From Planctomycetota bacterium (GTDB lineage: Bacteria > Planctomycetota > UBA8742 > UBA2392): 52,805 nucleotides of DNA. The notes below the pieces were generated by a model, which was not told the origin of the DNA, made no database searches, and saw only the letters and a list, made by a program, of their open reading frames with translations. A program made the position numbers and the translations under genes. Of this stretch, positions 1-7,852 are shown one piece after another. Position 1 is the stretch's first letter. Every line of letters starts with the position of its first letter. The stretch is taken from contig JADZFR010000043.1 of the NCBI GenBank assembly GCA_020849795.1, positions 1 through 52,805 of the forward strand. Direction: 5' to 3'.

Positions 1-181
1 CACAGCCACTTTCCAACAGGCGCTTGGCAACCTTGGCGTATTCTTTCAGGGGGATTTCGTCGTCGGCGACAACAATCAACGCGCCAAAGGGCGCAGCCGG
101 CATGGACTCGATTTCAGAGTCCATGGCCTCAAGCGAAGCCACAGCAAACTTGCGCTTGTTCTTGGTCTCACCCGTGCGCAT
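1..181 (-). CDS. Hypothetical protein, truncated by the left edge
   Basis: An open minus-strand frame runs off the left end of the window, so only about the first 60 residues are visible. It begins MRTGETKNKRK and contains a hydrophobic strand (GALIVVADD) followed by an amphipathic helix (EYAKVAKRLLESGC). That alternation looks like the start of a small alpha/beta domain. I do not recognise the family with certainty. No Shine-Dalgarno sequence precedes the ATG at 181; instead a -10-like box ends 6 nt upstream, so the message may be leaderless. The frame stays open upstream of the ATG back to a stop near 250, so a longer product from a non-ATG start cannot be excluded. The gene lies 95 nt downstream of the aspartase-like gene on the same strand. 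Confidence 0.55.
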   Translation of the reverse strand, partial: MRTGETKNKRKFAVASLEAMDSEIESMPAAPFGALIVVADDEIPLKEYAKVAKRLLESGC

Positions 182-187
182 GGCAAT

Positions 188-216
188 ATTGTAGCTGTAG
201 GGACTGCGTCCGCCAA
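188..216 (-). promoter_or_regulatory. Putative sigma70-type promoter, leaderless geometry
   Basis: Read on the minus strand: TTGGCG (211-216), 17-nt spacer, TACAAT (188-193), then 6 nt to the ATG at 181. The expected start of transcription falls on or next to the ATG. Found by eye only. Confidence 0.45.
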
Positions 217-276
217 CTTGGCTTCTTGCGACCAGGTGCGTGCGAATCTGTTACAGGGCTGGACGCCCGCGGTCCT

Positions 277-1677
277 CTACCCCTCAAACCCCGCTTGCGG
301 GTAGCGTTTCGTTAGATAGTCGATGTCGTAGTACTTCTTTTCCTGCTCGGGCGTCAGTATGCCGTGCTCGCGGATCAGCTCTTTCGGGGTCTTGCCTGTG
401 GTCAGGGTTTCCTTAGCGATCTTGGCGCTGGCCTGATAGCCAATGATCGGGTTCAGCACCGTGACCAGCGCCTGGCTGGTCTCAAAGTAAGCTTTGCAGC
501 GCTCTTCGTTCACCGTGCATCCGGCAAAGCTGTCTGCCGCGAACACCGGCAGGAAGTTGGCCAGCCAGTTCATGCTCCATAGCGTGCTGCACGCCATTGT
601 CGGCATCATCACGTTCAAGTCGAGTTGTCCCGCCATCGCGCACAGGTACACCGTGTGGTCGTTGCCGAGCACCTGGTACAGCAACTGGTTCATCGCTTCC
701 GGGTTACTGGGGTTGATCTTGCCCGGCATGATGCTGCTGCCCGGCTGAATCGGCTTCAGCCGGAACTCATCCAGCCCCGTGGTCGGGCCGCACGACAGCA
801 GTCGGATGTCATTCGTAATGCGCGTGAGTTCTACGGCCATCGTGCGAATCGCTGCGCTGAAGTTGTTGAACGCCCAGCGGCTGTTGATCGCTTCAAATGG
901 GTCTTCCGGCTCGCGCACCTTCAAGCCCGTAAAGATGCGCAGATACTCGAAGGCCTTGGCGCGGTAACCGTCGGCGGTGTTCAAGCCGCTGCCGATGGCG
1001 CTGCCGCCCAATGCAAGCTCAAGCAGGTTGTTGGCTGCATGTTGCAGGTTCTGGCGCACGTGGCGCACGCAGTTGCGCCAACTCATGAACTCCTGGCCCA
1101 GCGTAATCGGCACGGCGTCCTGCAAGTGCGTGCGGCCGGACTTCATCACGCGCGCCCATTGCCTGCCTTTGGCCTCGCACGCGTCCTGAAGGGCCTCCAG
1201 GCCGGCATCAAGCCGCGGCATCGCCAACAGCGCTGACAAGTGCAGGTTGGTGGGCACGGTGTCGTTGGTGGATTGCCCGTAGTTCACATGATCGTTGGGG
1301 TTGACCTTGATGCCGGGCTCGAGCTGCATGGCGCGGTTGGCCAACACCTCGTTCATGTTCATGTGGATGCTGGTACCCGCACCGGCCTGGAACACGTCCA
1401 CGACAAAGTGTTCGTGGTGCTTGCCGGCAATGATCTCGTCGGCGGCTTTGGCGATGGTTTCAGCCATCTTGCGGTCGATCGCTCCGCAATCGGCGTTGGC
1501 CAGCGCGCTGGCCTTTTTCTGGTAGGCGAACGCCAGCAGCAGGTCGGGCAGGCTGCGCCCGGTCATGCCGCTGACCGGAAAGTTGATCACGGAACGTGCG
1601 GTGGACGCGCCGTAAAGGGCGTCCGCAGGCACGGGCATTTCGCCCATGGAGTCTTTTTCGATACGAGTTTCGGGCAT
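277..1677 (-). CDS. aspA: Aspartate ammonia-lyase (aspartase/fumarase superfamily)
   Basis: Class II lyase of 466 residues, the usual size for AspA/FumC. It should reversibly deaminate L-aspartate to fumarate and ammonia in the cytoplasm. The superfamily signature GSSIMPGKINP is present with the catalytic serine at about residue 315. The TNDTVPT and GRTHLQDAVPITLGQEF blocks are also present. GRTHLQDAVP and GGSAIGSGLN look more like aspartase than class II fumarase, which usually has GRTHTQDATP. QAGAGTSIHMNMNEV is intermediate, so fumarase remains possible. The start chosen is the ATG at 1677, preceded by GGAGAAG at good spacing. The frame is open 49 codons further upstream, but that stretch has no SD and does not resemble the family. 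It follows ridA by 112 nt on the same strand. Confidence 0.85.
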   Translation of the reverse strand: MPETRIEKDSMGEMPVPADALYGASTARSVINFPVSGMTGRSLPDLLLAFAYQKKASALANADCGAIDRKMAETIAKAADEIIAGKHHEHFVVDVFQAGAGTSIHMNMNEVLANRAMQLEPGIKVNPNDHVNYGQSTNDTVPTNLHLSALLAMPRLDAGLEALQDACEAKGRQWARVMKSGRTHLQDAVPITLGQEFMSWRNCVRHVRQNLQHAANNLLELALGGSAIGSGLNTADGYRAKAFEYLRIFTGLKVREPEDPFEAINSRWAFNNFSAAIRTMAVELTRITNDIRLLSCGPTTGLDEFRLKPIQPGSSIMPGKINPSNPEAMNQLLYQVLGNDHTVYLCAMAGQLDLNVMMPTMACSTLWSMNWLANFLPVFAADSFAGCTVNEERCKAYFETSQALVTVLNPIIGYQASAKIAKETLTTGKTPKELIREHGILTPEQEKKYYDIDYLTKRYPQAGFEG

Positions 1678-1789
1678 GATCTTCTCCGGTTCTGCTGGCG
1701 CGAACTTATCGCCAAGTCGCCCATTGGCAAGCGGTTTGGGGGTGGTCGGCGACTGCGTGGCAAGCACAACCCGCGCATGCGTTGGCGTA

Positions 1790-2176
1790 CTAAGACTGTA
1801 CCGCAATCTCGGCCACGGCTTCAATCTCGATGCGCATCTGGGGCAGCGCGAGTTCGAGTACCCCGACGCAGCTTCTTGCGGGCATCGGGGGCTTGAAGAA
1901 CTCTTTGTACACGGCGTTCATGGCGCTGTAGTCCTTCATGTCGGTCAGATATACCGTCACCTTGACCACGTCCTGAAGGCGCGCGCCAGCGGCCTCAAGC
2001 ACACGGCTCAGGTTCTGCAGTGACACCCGGGCCTGCTCGGTGATATTTTTGCCGACGACCTGCTTGTCGCCTGGATGCATCGGCACCGTGCCGCTGGTGA
2101 AGACCAGGTTGCCGCTGCGGCGCGCCTGCGTGAGAATGGTGGGAAACGCGGGCGCCTTGTCGGTGTGGATTTCCAT
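1790..2176 (-). CDS. ridA: RidA family enamine/imine deaminase
   Basis: A 128-residue protein of the RidA/YjgF/UK114 family, which hydrolyses reactive enamine/imine intermediates such as 2-aminoacrylate released by PLP enzymes. Family features visible are GNLVFTSGTVP near residue 23, a central amphipathic helix, DVVKVTVYLTDM near 69, and the substrate-carboxylate-binding arginine R101 in MPARSCVGV. A strong SD (GAGGGGATTGC) precedes the ATG at 2176. It is divergent from efp across a 68-nt region and is probably co-transcribed with the aspartase-like gene downstream. That pairing fits nitrogen metabolism that generates imine by-products. Confidence 0.9.
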   Translation of the reverse strand: MEIHTDKAPAFPTILTQARRSGNLVFTSGTVPMHPGDKQVVGKNITEQARVSLQNLSRVLEAAGARLQDVVKVTVYLTDMKDYSAMNAVYKEFFKPPMPARSCVGVLELALPQMRIEIEAVAEIAVQS

Positions 2177-2188
2177 GCAATCCCCTCG

Positions 2189-2217
2189 TTGACACTTGCC
2201 TTCAACCCCGCTATTTC
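2189..2217 (+). promoter_or_regulatory. efp promoter
   Basis: TTGACA (2189-2194), 17-nt spacer, TATTTC (2212-2217). The predicted transcription start near 2224 leaves a leader of about 20 nt that carries the efp Shine-Dalgarno sequence. It is the best consensus -35 box in the window. Confidence 0.6.
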
Positions 2218-2244
2218 TAGCGGCTCGATTTACGGAGACTAAGC

Positions 2245-2808
2245 GTGCTCAAGGCCACTGACCTTCGCAAGGGCAAGATCATCAAGATGGATGGCAAGCT
2301 CGTGCGTATTACCGACTTTCAACACATCACGCCCGGAAACTGGCGCGGCATTGTCCAGATCAAGTTCAAGGACATCATCACCGGCAACGGCAGCCAGAAG
2401 CGCATCAGCCCGGAAGACAAGTTCGAGGACGTGTTCCTCGACAACCGCAAGATGTCCTACCTGTACAAGTCCGGCGACAAGTACGTGTTCATGGACAACG
2501 AAACGTTTGAACAGCCGGAGCTTGGCGAAGACGTGGTCGGCGACTCTGCCGCCTACCTCAAAGAGAATGACGAGTGCAACATCTACTTTTATGAGGGCGA
2601 AGTGGTCTCGCTTGAGCTGCCGCCGAACGTTGTGCTCAAGATTACGTACACTGAGCCGGGCGTCCGCGGCGACACGGTCCAGAACGTCACCAAGCCGGCA
2701 ACCCTTGAGACAGGCCTTGAAATCAAAGTTCCGAACCACATTCACCAGGGCGACATGGTCCGCGTGGACACTCGAACCGGTGAGTTTGTGGAAAGAGTCA
2801 ACCTGTAG
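2245..2808 (+). CDS. efp: Translation elongation factor P
   Basis: EF-P of 187 residues, full length. It binds ribosomes stalled at polyproline stretches and promotes peptide bond formation. The three beta-barrel domains are recognisable: an N-terminal KOW-like domain (MLKATDLRKGKIIK), a middle OB domain (SYLYKSGDKYVFMDNETFEQ), and a C-terminal OB domain ending KVPNHIHQGDMVRVDTRTGEFVERV. The loop that usually carries the modified residue reads TPGNWRG. Asn32 therefore occupies the position of E. coli Lys34 and is followed by Trp33-Arg34, so lysine beta-lysylation or EarP rhamnosylation of that exact residue is not possible. The start is GTG at 2245 with GGAG seven nt upstream. A promoter and an intrinsic terminator bracket it as a single-gene transcript. 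Many proline-rich proteins are encoded in this window, so demand for EF-P is plausible. Confidence 0.96.
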   Translation: MLKATDLRKGKIIKMDGKLVRITDFQHITPGNWRGIVQIKFKDIITGNGSQKRISPEDKFEDVFLDNRKMSYLYKSGDKYVFMDNETFEQPELGEDVVGDSAAYLKENDECNIYFYEGEVVSLELPPNVVLKITYTEPGVRGDTVQNVTKPATLETGLEIKVPNHIHQGDMVRVDTRTGEFVERVNL

Positions 2809-2830
2809 GCGCCGCACGAAACTTCCGATC

Positions 2831-2863
2831 GGGGCGGCGCGAAAGCGCCGCCCCGCTTGTTTT
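2831..2863 (+). terminator. Rho-independent terminator after efp
   Basis: Perfect 10-bp GC stem (2831-2840 with 2845-2854) closed by a GAAA tetraloop and followed by GCTTGTTTT. Confidence 0.88.
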
Positions 2864-2943
2864 GATCGTAAGAGAATCAGTGACCTGCAGTCTGGTTGGT
2901 TACATGCTTTCCGCCGGCACCGTCCGGCACAGAATGTCCCGCC

Positions 2944-4299
2944 ATGAATGCCCCGACTGTCGAGTTACCGCCGAAGGAAAAACCCCGCCGCGCCAGGGGC
3001 TCGGGCCGCTTCGTGCTGTCGCGTGGCATCGAACGACGCACATTCCGCCAGGCCGCATTTGCCAGCGCGGGCGAGGGCCTGACGGGGGGCCTGATGAGCC
3101 TGAATGCGTACGTGGCCATCAAGAGCATGGGGGCGCTGGAAGCGGGCTATGAACGCGAAGTCGCCACACTGATCACGATGCTGCCGTCGGTGGCGATGCT
3201 GTTTGCTACCGCCTATGACGCGGGGCCGGCAGTCCGGGGCAGGCGCGGGTACTTTCTGTTTGCTGCCGGGCTGGGGCGCATGGTGTTCATACTGGTGCCG
3301 CTGATTGCGCTGCTGCCCGGCCTCATGCAGTCGTTTGCCTTTGTCGCGCTGGTGGCGTTCTCGGCAGTGATTTGCGCGGGCATTCCGCCTGCACTCAATC
3401 AGCTTTGGGGCGCGAACTATATTCCGGCTTCGCGCGGTCGGCGGTTTGCATGGAACAGCAGCCTGAGCATGTTGATGGTGATGACGGGTGCGTTCGTGGC
3501 CGGCCACTTCCTGGACTCGGAGCCGGTGATCGCCGGTTATGGCAACCACGTGATCCTGTACCCGGTCGCTGCGGTGTCCGGCGCGCTTGCGCTGCTTGGC
3601 TTTTACGCAATACGGATGCGCTTTGCATACGCCGCACCGGTGCGTGAGCGCGGCTTTCTTGCAAAGCTGAAAGACAGCTACGGCCGGGCCTGGTCATTGC
3701 TGCGAGACGACAAGCACTTCCGAACCTATGAACTGGGCTTCTTCATCTATGGCATCGCGTTCATGATGATGATGCCTGCGATTCCCGTGCTGTTTGCGAA
3801 CTACCTGCAAGCCGACTACGGCGAGTTCACCCGCGCCACCGTGGTCACGATGCAGCTTACACTCATGGTCATGGCGCCGGTGGTCGCGTGGCTGTCGATC
3901 GGGCGCCGGGTCACGCTGGTGACGGCGGCTGCATTCAGTTCACTGGCGGTGTTTCCGGTGATGATGATGGTGGCGGCGTATACGCGTGACGTGACGTTTG
4001 CGTACCTGGCGTTCGTGGTGTTCGGGCTGGCGATGAGCGGTGTCCATTTCGTGTGGAACCTGGGCGCACTGGCCTTTGCACGCCAGACCAATTCGCTGGC
4101 ATACACCAGCACGCACGCCGCCATGGTCGGCCTGCGCGCGCTGGTGGGATTTCCGCTGGGCTACCTGCTGATGAAGGTGTTTGAGAACACGCTGCTGCCC
4201 GTGTTCGTCACCGCATCATGCCTGCTGCTGATCGCCACCGTTGTGGTTCTGCGGCTTGACCGTCGGATGGTCGCGCAGGGCCTGAACCCGATTGCCTGA
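2944..4299 (+). CDS. MFS-type transporter
   Basis: An integral inner-membrane protein of 451 residues. A short basic, proline-containing cytoplasmic N-terminus is followed by roughly twelve hydrophobic segments with a charged central loop (RERGFLAKLKDSYGRAW), the two-times-six layout of the major facilitator superfamily. The GRRGYFLFAAGLGR and ASRGRRFAW loops resemble MFS loop motifs. The substrate cannot be told from sequence. The start chosen is the ATG at 2944. An upstream in-frame GTG at 2896 would add 16 residues of no evident function. There is no SD; a CAGAAT box lies 8 nt before the ATG. The stop codon is one base from the convergent gene, so the two share a 3' boundary. Confidence 0.75.
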   Translation: MNAPTVELPPKEKPRRARGSGRFVLSRGIERRTFRQAAFASAGEGLTGGLMSLNAYVAIKSMGALEAGYEREVATLITMLPSVAMLFATAYDAGPAVRGRRGYFLFAAGLGRMVFILVPLIALLPGLMQSFAFVALVAFSAVICAGIPPALNQLWGANYIPASRGRRFAWNSSLSMLMVMTGAFVAGHFLDSEPVIAGYGNHVILYPVAAVSGALALLGFYAIRMRFAYAAPVRERGFLAKLKDSYGRAWSLLRDDKHFRTYELGFFIYGIAFMMMMPAIPVLFANYLQADYGEFTRATVVTMQLTLMVMAPVVAWLSIGRRVTLVTAAAFSSLAVFPVMMMVAAYTRDVTFAYLAFVVFGLAMSGVHFVWNLGALAFARQTNSLAYTSTHAAMVGLRALVGFPLGYLLMKVFENTLLPVFVTASCLLLIATVVVLRLDRRMVAQGLNPIA

Positions 4300-4300
4300 G

Positions 4301-5197
4301 TCACTTGTTCGCGGCCTGGTACTTTTCCAGCCGTTCCATGTACAGCGGGCCCCACGGGTCGCCTTCCCCGACTTCAAAGTCAGACCAGTCGCCGTGCGCC
4401 TTGTCGAGCTTGGCCTGGTCTTCGGGTGAAAGGATACGGCTGATGTTTTCACGGTTGCGTTTCTTGACGTCGTTGATGGCGTCCCAGTACGAGCGGCCCT
4501 GGGCATCGCCGGGGATTTTCTGAGACGACAGCTCGCCGATCAGCTTCATGAAGTCGGTGTTTTCGCCTTTGCCGGCCTGAACCCTCAGCATGGTGTCGAT
4601 CAGCTCTTCGGCCATGTTGCGGCCGTCCGCGGTGGGCACTTCCAGCGTCTCGAGAATGCCCTTCTTCGCGTCCAGGATCTCCTGGCGGATCATGTCTTTC
4701 TCGGCCTGGCTGATGTTCAGGCGGTCCATCGCCTGCTTCAGGTCCTTGGTGGGGGCGTTCTCGGCAATCTTCTTCGCCGCAAGCTCCGCCACCTTGTTCT
4801 CGTCAATTTCGCCACCACCAGCGGCGACCTTGGCCAGCTCTTCCTGCACAGCCGCGGTCTCTTTGCGGGCGGCGTCGATCTTCTTTTCCAGCTCGGCAAC
4901 TTTCTTCTGCGTCTCGGCAGAGTTGTCTTTGCCGGCGCTGGCTTCGAGATCGGCCAGCCTCTCAGCGACCGGTTTCTCGCCATCCAGCTTGACGGGCCCG
5001 ATCTGGCTGCGAAGCGCATCGATCTCATCCTGAAGGCGCTTGTTTTCGTCGTGGCGCTGCTTTTCGCTATCTTCAAGCTGACGACGCTGGGTGGCAACGC
5101 TGGCCTGAAGGCCGGCGATTTCATCGGACTGGTCTTTACAGCCGGGCACAAACAGCAACGCTGCGCCGGCAGCAGCCAAAGCAAGCATCCGAGTCAT
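4301..5197 (-). CDS. Coiled-coil lipoprotein of unknown function
   Basis: A 298-residue protein with a lipoprotein signal peptide (MTRMLALAAAGAALLFVPGC; lipidated Cys20). After the anchor there is a long charged heptad-rich stretch (about residues 25-145: QRRQLEDSEKQRHDENKRL, ELEKKIDAARKE), predicted coiled coil. A more compact helical C-terminus includes NISRILSPEDQAKLDKAHG, which recalls the Spy/CpxP-type 'LTPEQ' helices, although I do not claim homology. It is probably tethered to the periplasmic face of a membrane. A good SD (GGAG, 7 nt) precedes the ATG at 5197. It lies 79 nt downstream of the exported cyclophilin on the same strand, so the two may act together in envelope protein handling. 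Confidence 0.7.
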   Translation of the reverse strand: MTRMLALAAAGAALLFVPGCKDQSDEIAGLQASVATQRRQLEDSEKQRHDENKRLQDEIDALRSQIGPVKLDGEKPVAERLADLEASAGKDNSAETQKKVAELEKKIDAARKETAAVQEELAKVAAGGGEIDENKVAELAAKKIAENAPTKDLKQAMDRLNISQAEKDMIRQEILDAKKGILETLEVPTADGRNMAEELIDTMLRVQAGKGENTDFMKLIGELSSQKIPGDAQGRSYWDAINDVKKRNRENISRILSPEDQAKLDKAHGDWSDFEVGEGDPWGPLYMERLEKYQAANK

Positions 5198-5276
5198 GGT
5201 ACGCTCCGTCTGGACTACCGGTTATTGTCACACAGCGGCCCGATCTTTCACGCGCGAACTCCGATTCTGCCAGCGA

Positions 5277-7205
5277 TCACTTCGGCTCGGGCAGGGTTTG
5301 CGGCTTGTACTCGTGGTCGCGCAAATTTTCTGCGCGGACCGATTTGATTTTATCACCCACTCGCAGCTTGTCGGCCACGTCCATGCCCTCGATCACCCGG
5401 CCGACTACCAGATACTTGTTATCGCTGAGGTTGATGACGTTGGGGCCATTCGAGACGCAGATGTAGAATTGGCTGCCCTGGCTGTCCGGGTCCATCGAGC
5501 GTGCCATGGCTACCGTGCCTCGGAAGTGCTTTCGCTTGTTGTCCTCAAACTTCGTGCGATAGCCGGGGCTGCCGGTGCCGTCACCCTTGGGACAGCCGCC
5601 CTGGGCCACGAAGTTGGGTTCAACGCGGTGAAAGTTCAGGCCGTCGTAGAACTTCTTCTTGGTCAGGCTGACCAGCGACTTGACGGTGTTTGGCGCATCG
5701 TCTTCGAACAACTCAAACACAATCTTGCCCTTGTCGGTTTCGACAACCAGGCGCGGGTTCTTCTTCTTGGCGTCTTCGGCCTGGTACTTCAACTCATCGA
5801 CCCACTGCTCTTTGGCTTGTAACTGGAACTGCTGCAACTGCTGCATGCTTCCCAGTTGCTGCGGCGTCAGGAACTTGCGCTCAGAAGTCAGCAAGTCTTT
5901 GTACACGTCGGCTGCTGCGGCGGAGTCACCCTGCCGCTCTGCCAGCGCAGCCATGGCCATCTTCAGGTTCACCCGCAGCGCGTCGTTCTTTGCGAGACTT
6001 TCGTCGGCCTTGAGTTTACCGAGAATCTCGGTTGCTTCTTTAGTGTAGCCCCATGCGATGATGGCTTCGCACCACTCCATGCGCATGAATGCGGCTGTCT
6101 CGGCGCGGCCGGTGCACAGCGGCGATTCGTCGATGATCTTGAAGTGCGCGAAGGCGTCGGCATCGCGTCCGGCCTGCAACAGTGCCTCGAGGTAATCTTT
6201 GTGGGTGCGCGACTGGCCGGGGCAGGCATCCAGATAGCTCTTCAGGTGGGGCAGATAGTCGGTGTCGATGCCTTCAATGCCTTGCGCGCCGGCCTGCCGA
6301 GAAAGCAGGTATGTGAGGTAGTGGCTCCACAGATGTTCGGGATACTCGGTGCGTGCCTTGAGCAGGTCCTTGAAGACGCCGCCCGGGTCACGGGCCTGCA
6401 GCTTGGCGAAAACGCCCTTCATCGACTCGTACATTGCCTTTTCGCGGTTGGTGTGACGCTCGCGCGGGTCGTCATCAAGCTCTTCGAGTTCGGGCAGTTC
6501 CGACAGCTTGAACGTCAGCATGTTCTTGGGGGCGTTGGCCGGGTTCTGGGCGTCCAGGCCGGCGGGAAACGTAGCCAGGCCGGCGAGGCTGCCGGCGGTC
6601 AGGCCGGCGCGCCACTCGTCGGACTGCGAGCCGGGGGTGTTGCCCGGCACCACCACGCGGCGCATGTCGATGAACAGCGTGACGGTGAAGTGATCCCAGT
6701 AGGCAATCGAAGACGCTGCCGCAAACGAAGGTTCTTCGCCGATGCGGCGCGGAGCCTCACCCTTGGCAAACGCAATTTCGCTGCGGAAGGGCGGCATGTT
6801 GCCGTCGCCGCTCGGCATCCACACCGGCGACGGGAAATACGACAGGTGCCGCCCATGCACGCCGTCAACGGTCAGCGACAGCGTAAATGAGGCGCCGCGG
6901 TCACGGCCGCCGTCGCCGCCATGGTACGGGATGCGCACGTCTGCATCGACGCGCATCAGCTCGTTCTGGCGAGCAAACGTGAGAGTGCCCTCGCCGCGCT
7001 CGTAGGGGACCTTGAACGTCAGCCCCTTGGCGGTCTTCTCGCCTTTGGGCGGCGTGTCAACTTTGGGTTCTTCCGGTTGGGCCGGCTGGTCCTGTGCCAG
7101 GGCTGGTGTCACAACCGCGGGCGTTACTGCGGTCATACAGGCAGCCACGATGGCGGTGGTCAATACGGCGCTGCACACGCCCATGAGATTGAGCTTGGTT
7201 TTCAC
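5277..7205 (-). CDS. Exported peptidyl-prolyl cis-trans isomerase (cyclophilin) with a large N-terminal extension
   Basis: 642 residues. A signal peptide (cleavage likely after TPALA, about residue 37) is followed by a beta-rich region (about 60-230), a helical TPR-like region (about 255-480) and a C-terminal cyclophilin domain (about 485-625). The cyclophilin catalytic residues are intact with canonical spacing: R527, F532 and Q535 in FHRVEPNFVAQGG. TVAMARSMDP and GSQFYICV follow. It should catalyse proline isomerisation outside the cytoplasm; the N-terminal part may recruit clients. The start chosen is GTG at 7205 because GGGAGGA lies about 10 nt upstream and a clean signal peptide follows. 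The longer frame to 7256 begins with an unlikely polar sequence. It is divergent from accBC. Confidence 0.88.
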   Translation of the reverse strand: MKTKLNLMGVCSAVLTTAIVAACMTAVTPAVVTPALAQDQPAQPEEPKVDTPPKGEKTAKGLTFKVPYERGEGTLTFARQNELMRVDADVRIPYHGGDGGRDRGASFTLSLTVDGVHGRHLSYFPSPVWMPSGDGNMPPFRSEIAFAKGEAPRRIGEEPSFAAASSIAYWDHFTVTLFIDMRRVVVPGNTPGSQSDEWRAGLTAGSLAGLATFPAGLDAQNPANAPKNMLTFKLSELPELEELDDDPRERHTNREKAMYESMKGVFAKLQARDPGGVFKDLLKARTEYPEHLWSHYLTYLLSRQAGAQGIEGIDTDYLPHLKSYLDACPGQSRTHKDYLEALLQAGRDADAFAHFKIIDESPLCTGRAETAAFMRMEWCEAIIAWGYTKEATEILGKLKADESLAKNDALRVNLKMAMAALAERQGDSAAAADVYKDLLTSERKFLTPQQLGSMQQLQQFQLQAKEQWVDELKYQAEDAKKKNPRLVVETDKGKIVFELFEDDAPNTVKSLVSLTKKKFYDGLNFHRVEPNFVAQGGCPKGDGTGSPGYRTKFEDNKRKHFRGTVAMARSMDPDSQGSQFYICVSNGPNVINLSDNKYLVVGRVIEGMDVADKLRVGDKIKSVRAENLRDHEYKPQTLPEPK

Positions 7206-7281
7206 GACAGAAAGTCCTCCCGGCCTCCGGAAACAGTTTAGCTGAAACTGCGACATCCGTAACCACTGTGCCGCTTGGTAC

Positions 7282-7310
7282 TTGTCCTATTACGACCGAA
7301 TCGCTAGTTT
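7282..7310 (+). promoter_or_regulatory. Possible accBC promoter
   Basis: TTGTCC (7282-7287), 17-nt spacer, TAGTTT (7305-7310), about 67 nt before the accB SD. Correct spacing but weak boxes. Confidence 0.3.
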
Positions 7311-7383
7311 CCCCCGGTCATCGGTTGCGAATCCCGGGGCGGACCGTGTGTGCCGCGCCTCGGGCGGAATAACCGGAGAGGTC

Positions 7384-7833
7384 ATGGACATCAAAGAGAT
7401 CCATCGGCTCATCGAGCTGATGAACGAAAATGACTTGCTGGAACTCGAGCTGGTTGAGGACAGCAAGAAAATCCGACTCAAGAAAAAATACGACGGCGGC
7501 CCGCGCATGATCGCGGCGCCCATGGTGGCCCAGGCGGGCCATGCCGCGGCGGCGGCCCCGGCCACGCATGCGCCGGCGAGCCCTGCCGCCGGCACGATTG
7601 AAATCAAGAGCCCGATGGTCGGCACGTTCTACCGCTCCAGCAGTCCTGAATCTCCTGCGTATGTCGAGGAAGGCGACCAGGTCACCCCGGAGTCCGCGGT
7701 CTGCATCGTGGAGGCCATGAAGGTCTTCAACGAGATCAAGGCCGAGGTTGAGGGCACGATCGTCGCTATCCTGATTGAGAACGGCCAGACGGTCGAATAC
7801 GGACAGCCGATGTTCCTCGTGAAACCGGCTTAG
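7384..7833 (+). CDS. accB: Biotin carboxyl carrier protein of acetyl-CoA carboxylase
   Basis: A 149-residue BCCP that carries the biotin arm between the biotin carboxylase and carboxyltransferase halves of acetyl-CoA carboxylase, the first step of fatty acid synthesis. An N-terminal helical domain ([13 protein letters not shown]) is joined by an Ala/Pro-rich linker (about 45-70) to the C-terminal biotinyl domain. The biotinylated lysine is K113 in [10 protein letters not shown], and the characteristic [14 protein letters not shown] 'thumb' segment is present. The start at 7384 has GGAGAGG at ideal spacing; the open frame upstream to 7282 is not family-like. accC follows after 19 nt. Biotin for this protein can be made by the BioB encoded at 33.7 kb. 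Confidence 0.96.
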   Translation: MDIKEIHRLIELMNENDLLELELVEDSKKIRLKKKYDGGPRMIAAPMVAQAGHAAAAAPATHAPASPAAGTIEIKSPMVGTFYRSSSPESPAYVEEGDQVTPESAVCIVEAMKVFNEIKAEVEGTIVAILIENGQTVEYGQPMFLVKPA

Positions 7834-7852
7834 TTCCCTGGGGCCGACGCGC

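Noticed and set aside
277..1677. Assignment of the lyase as class II fumarase
   Set aside because: GRTHLQDAVP and GGSAIGSGLN favour aspartase. Fumarase is not excluded and is stated as the alternative in the entry.
2177..2244. Riboswitch or attenuator upstream of efp or ridA
   Set aside because: The 68-nt gap is filled by a promoter and two SD sequences; there is no room for a structured leader.
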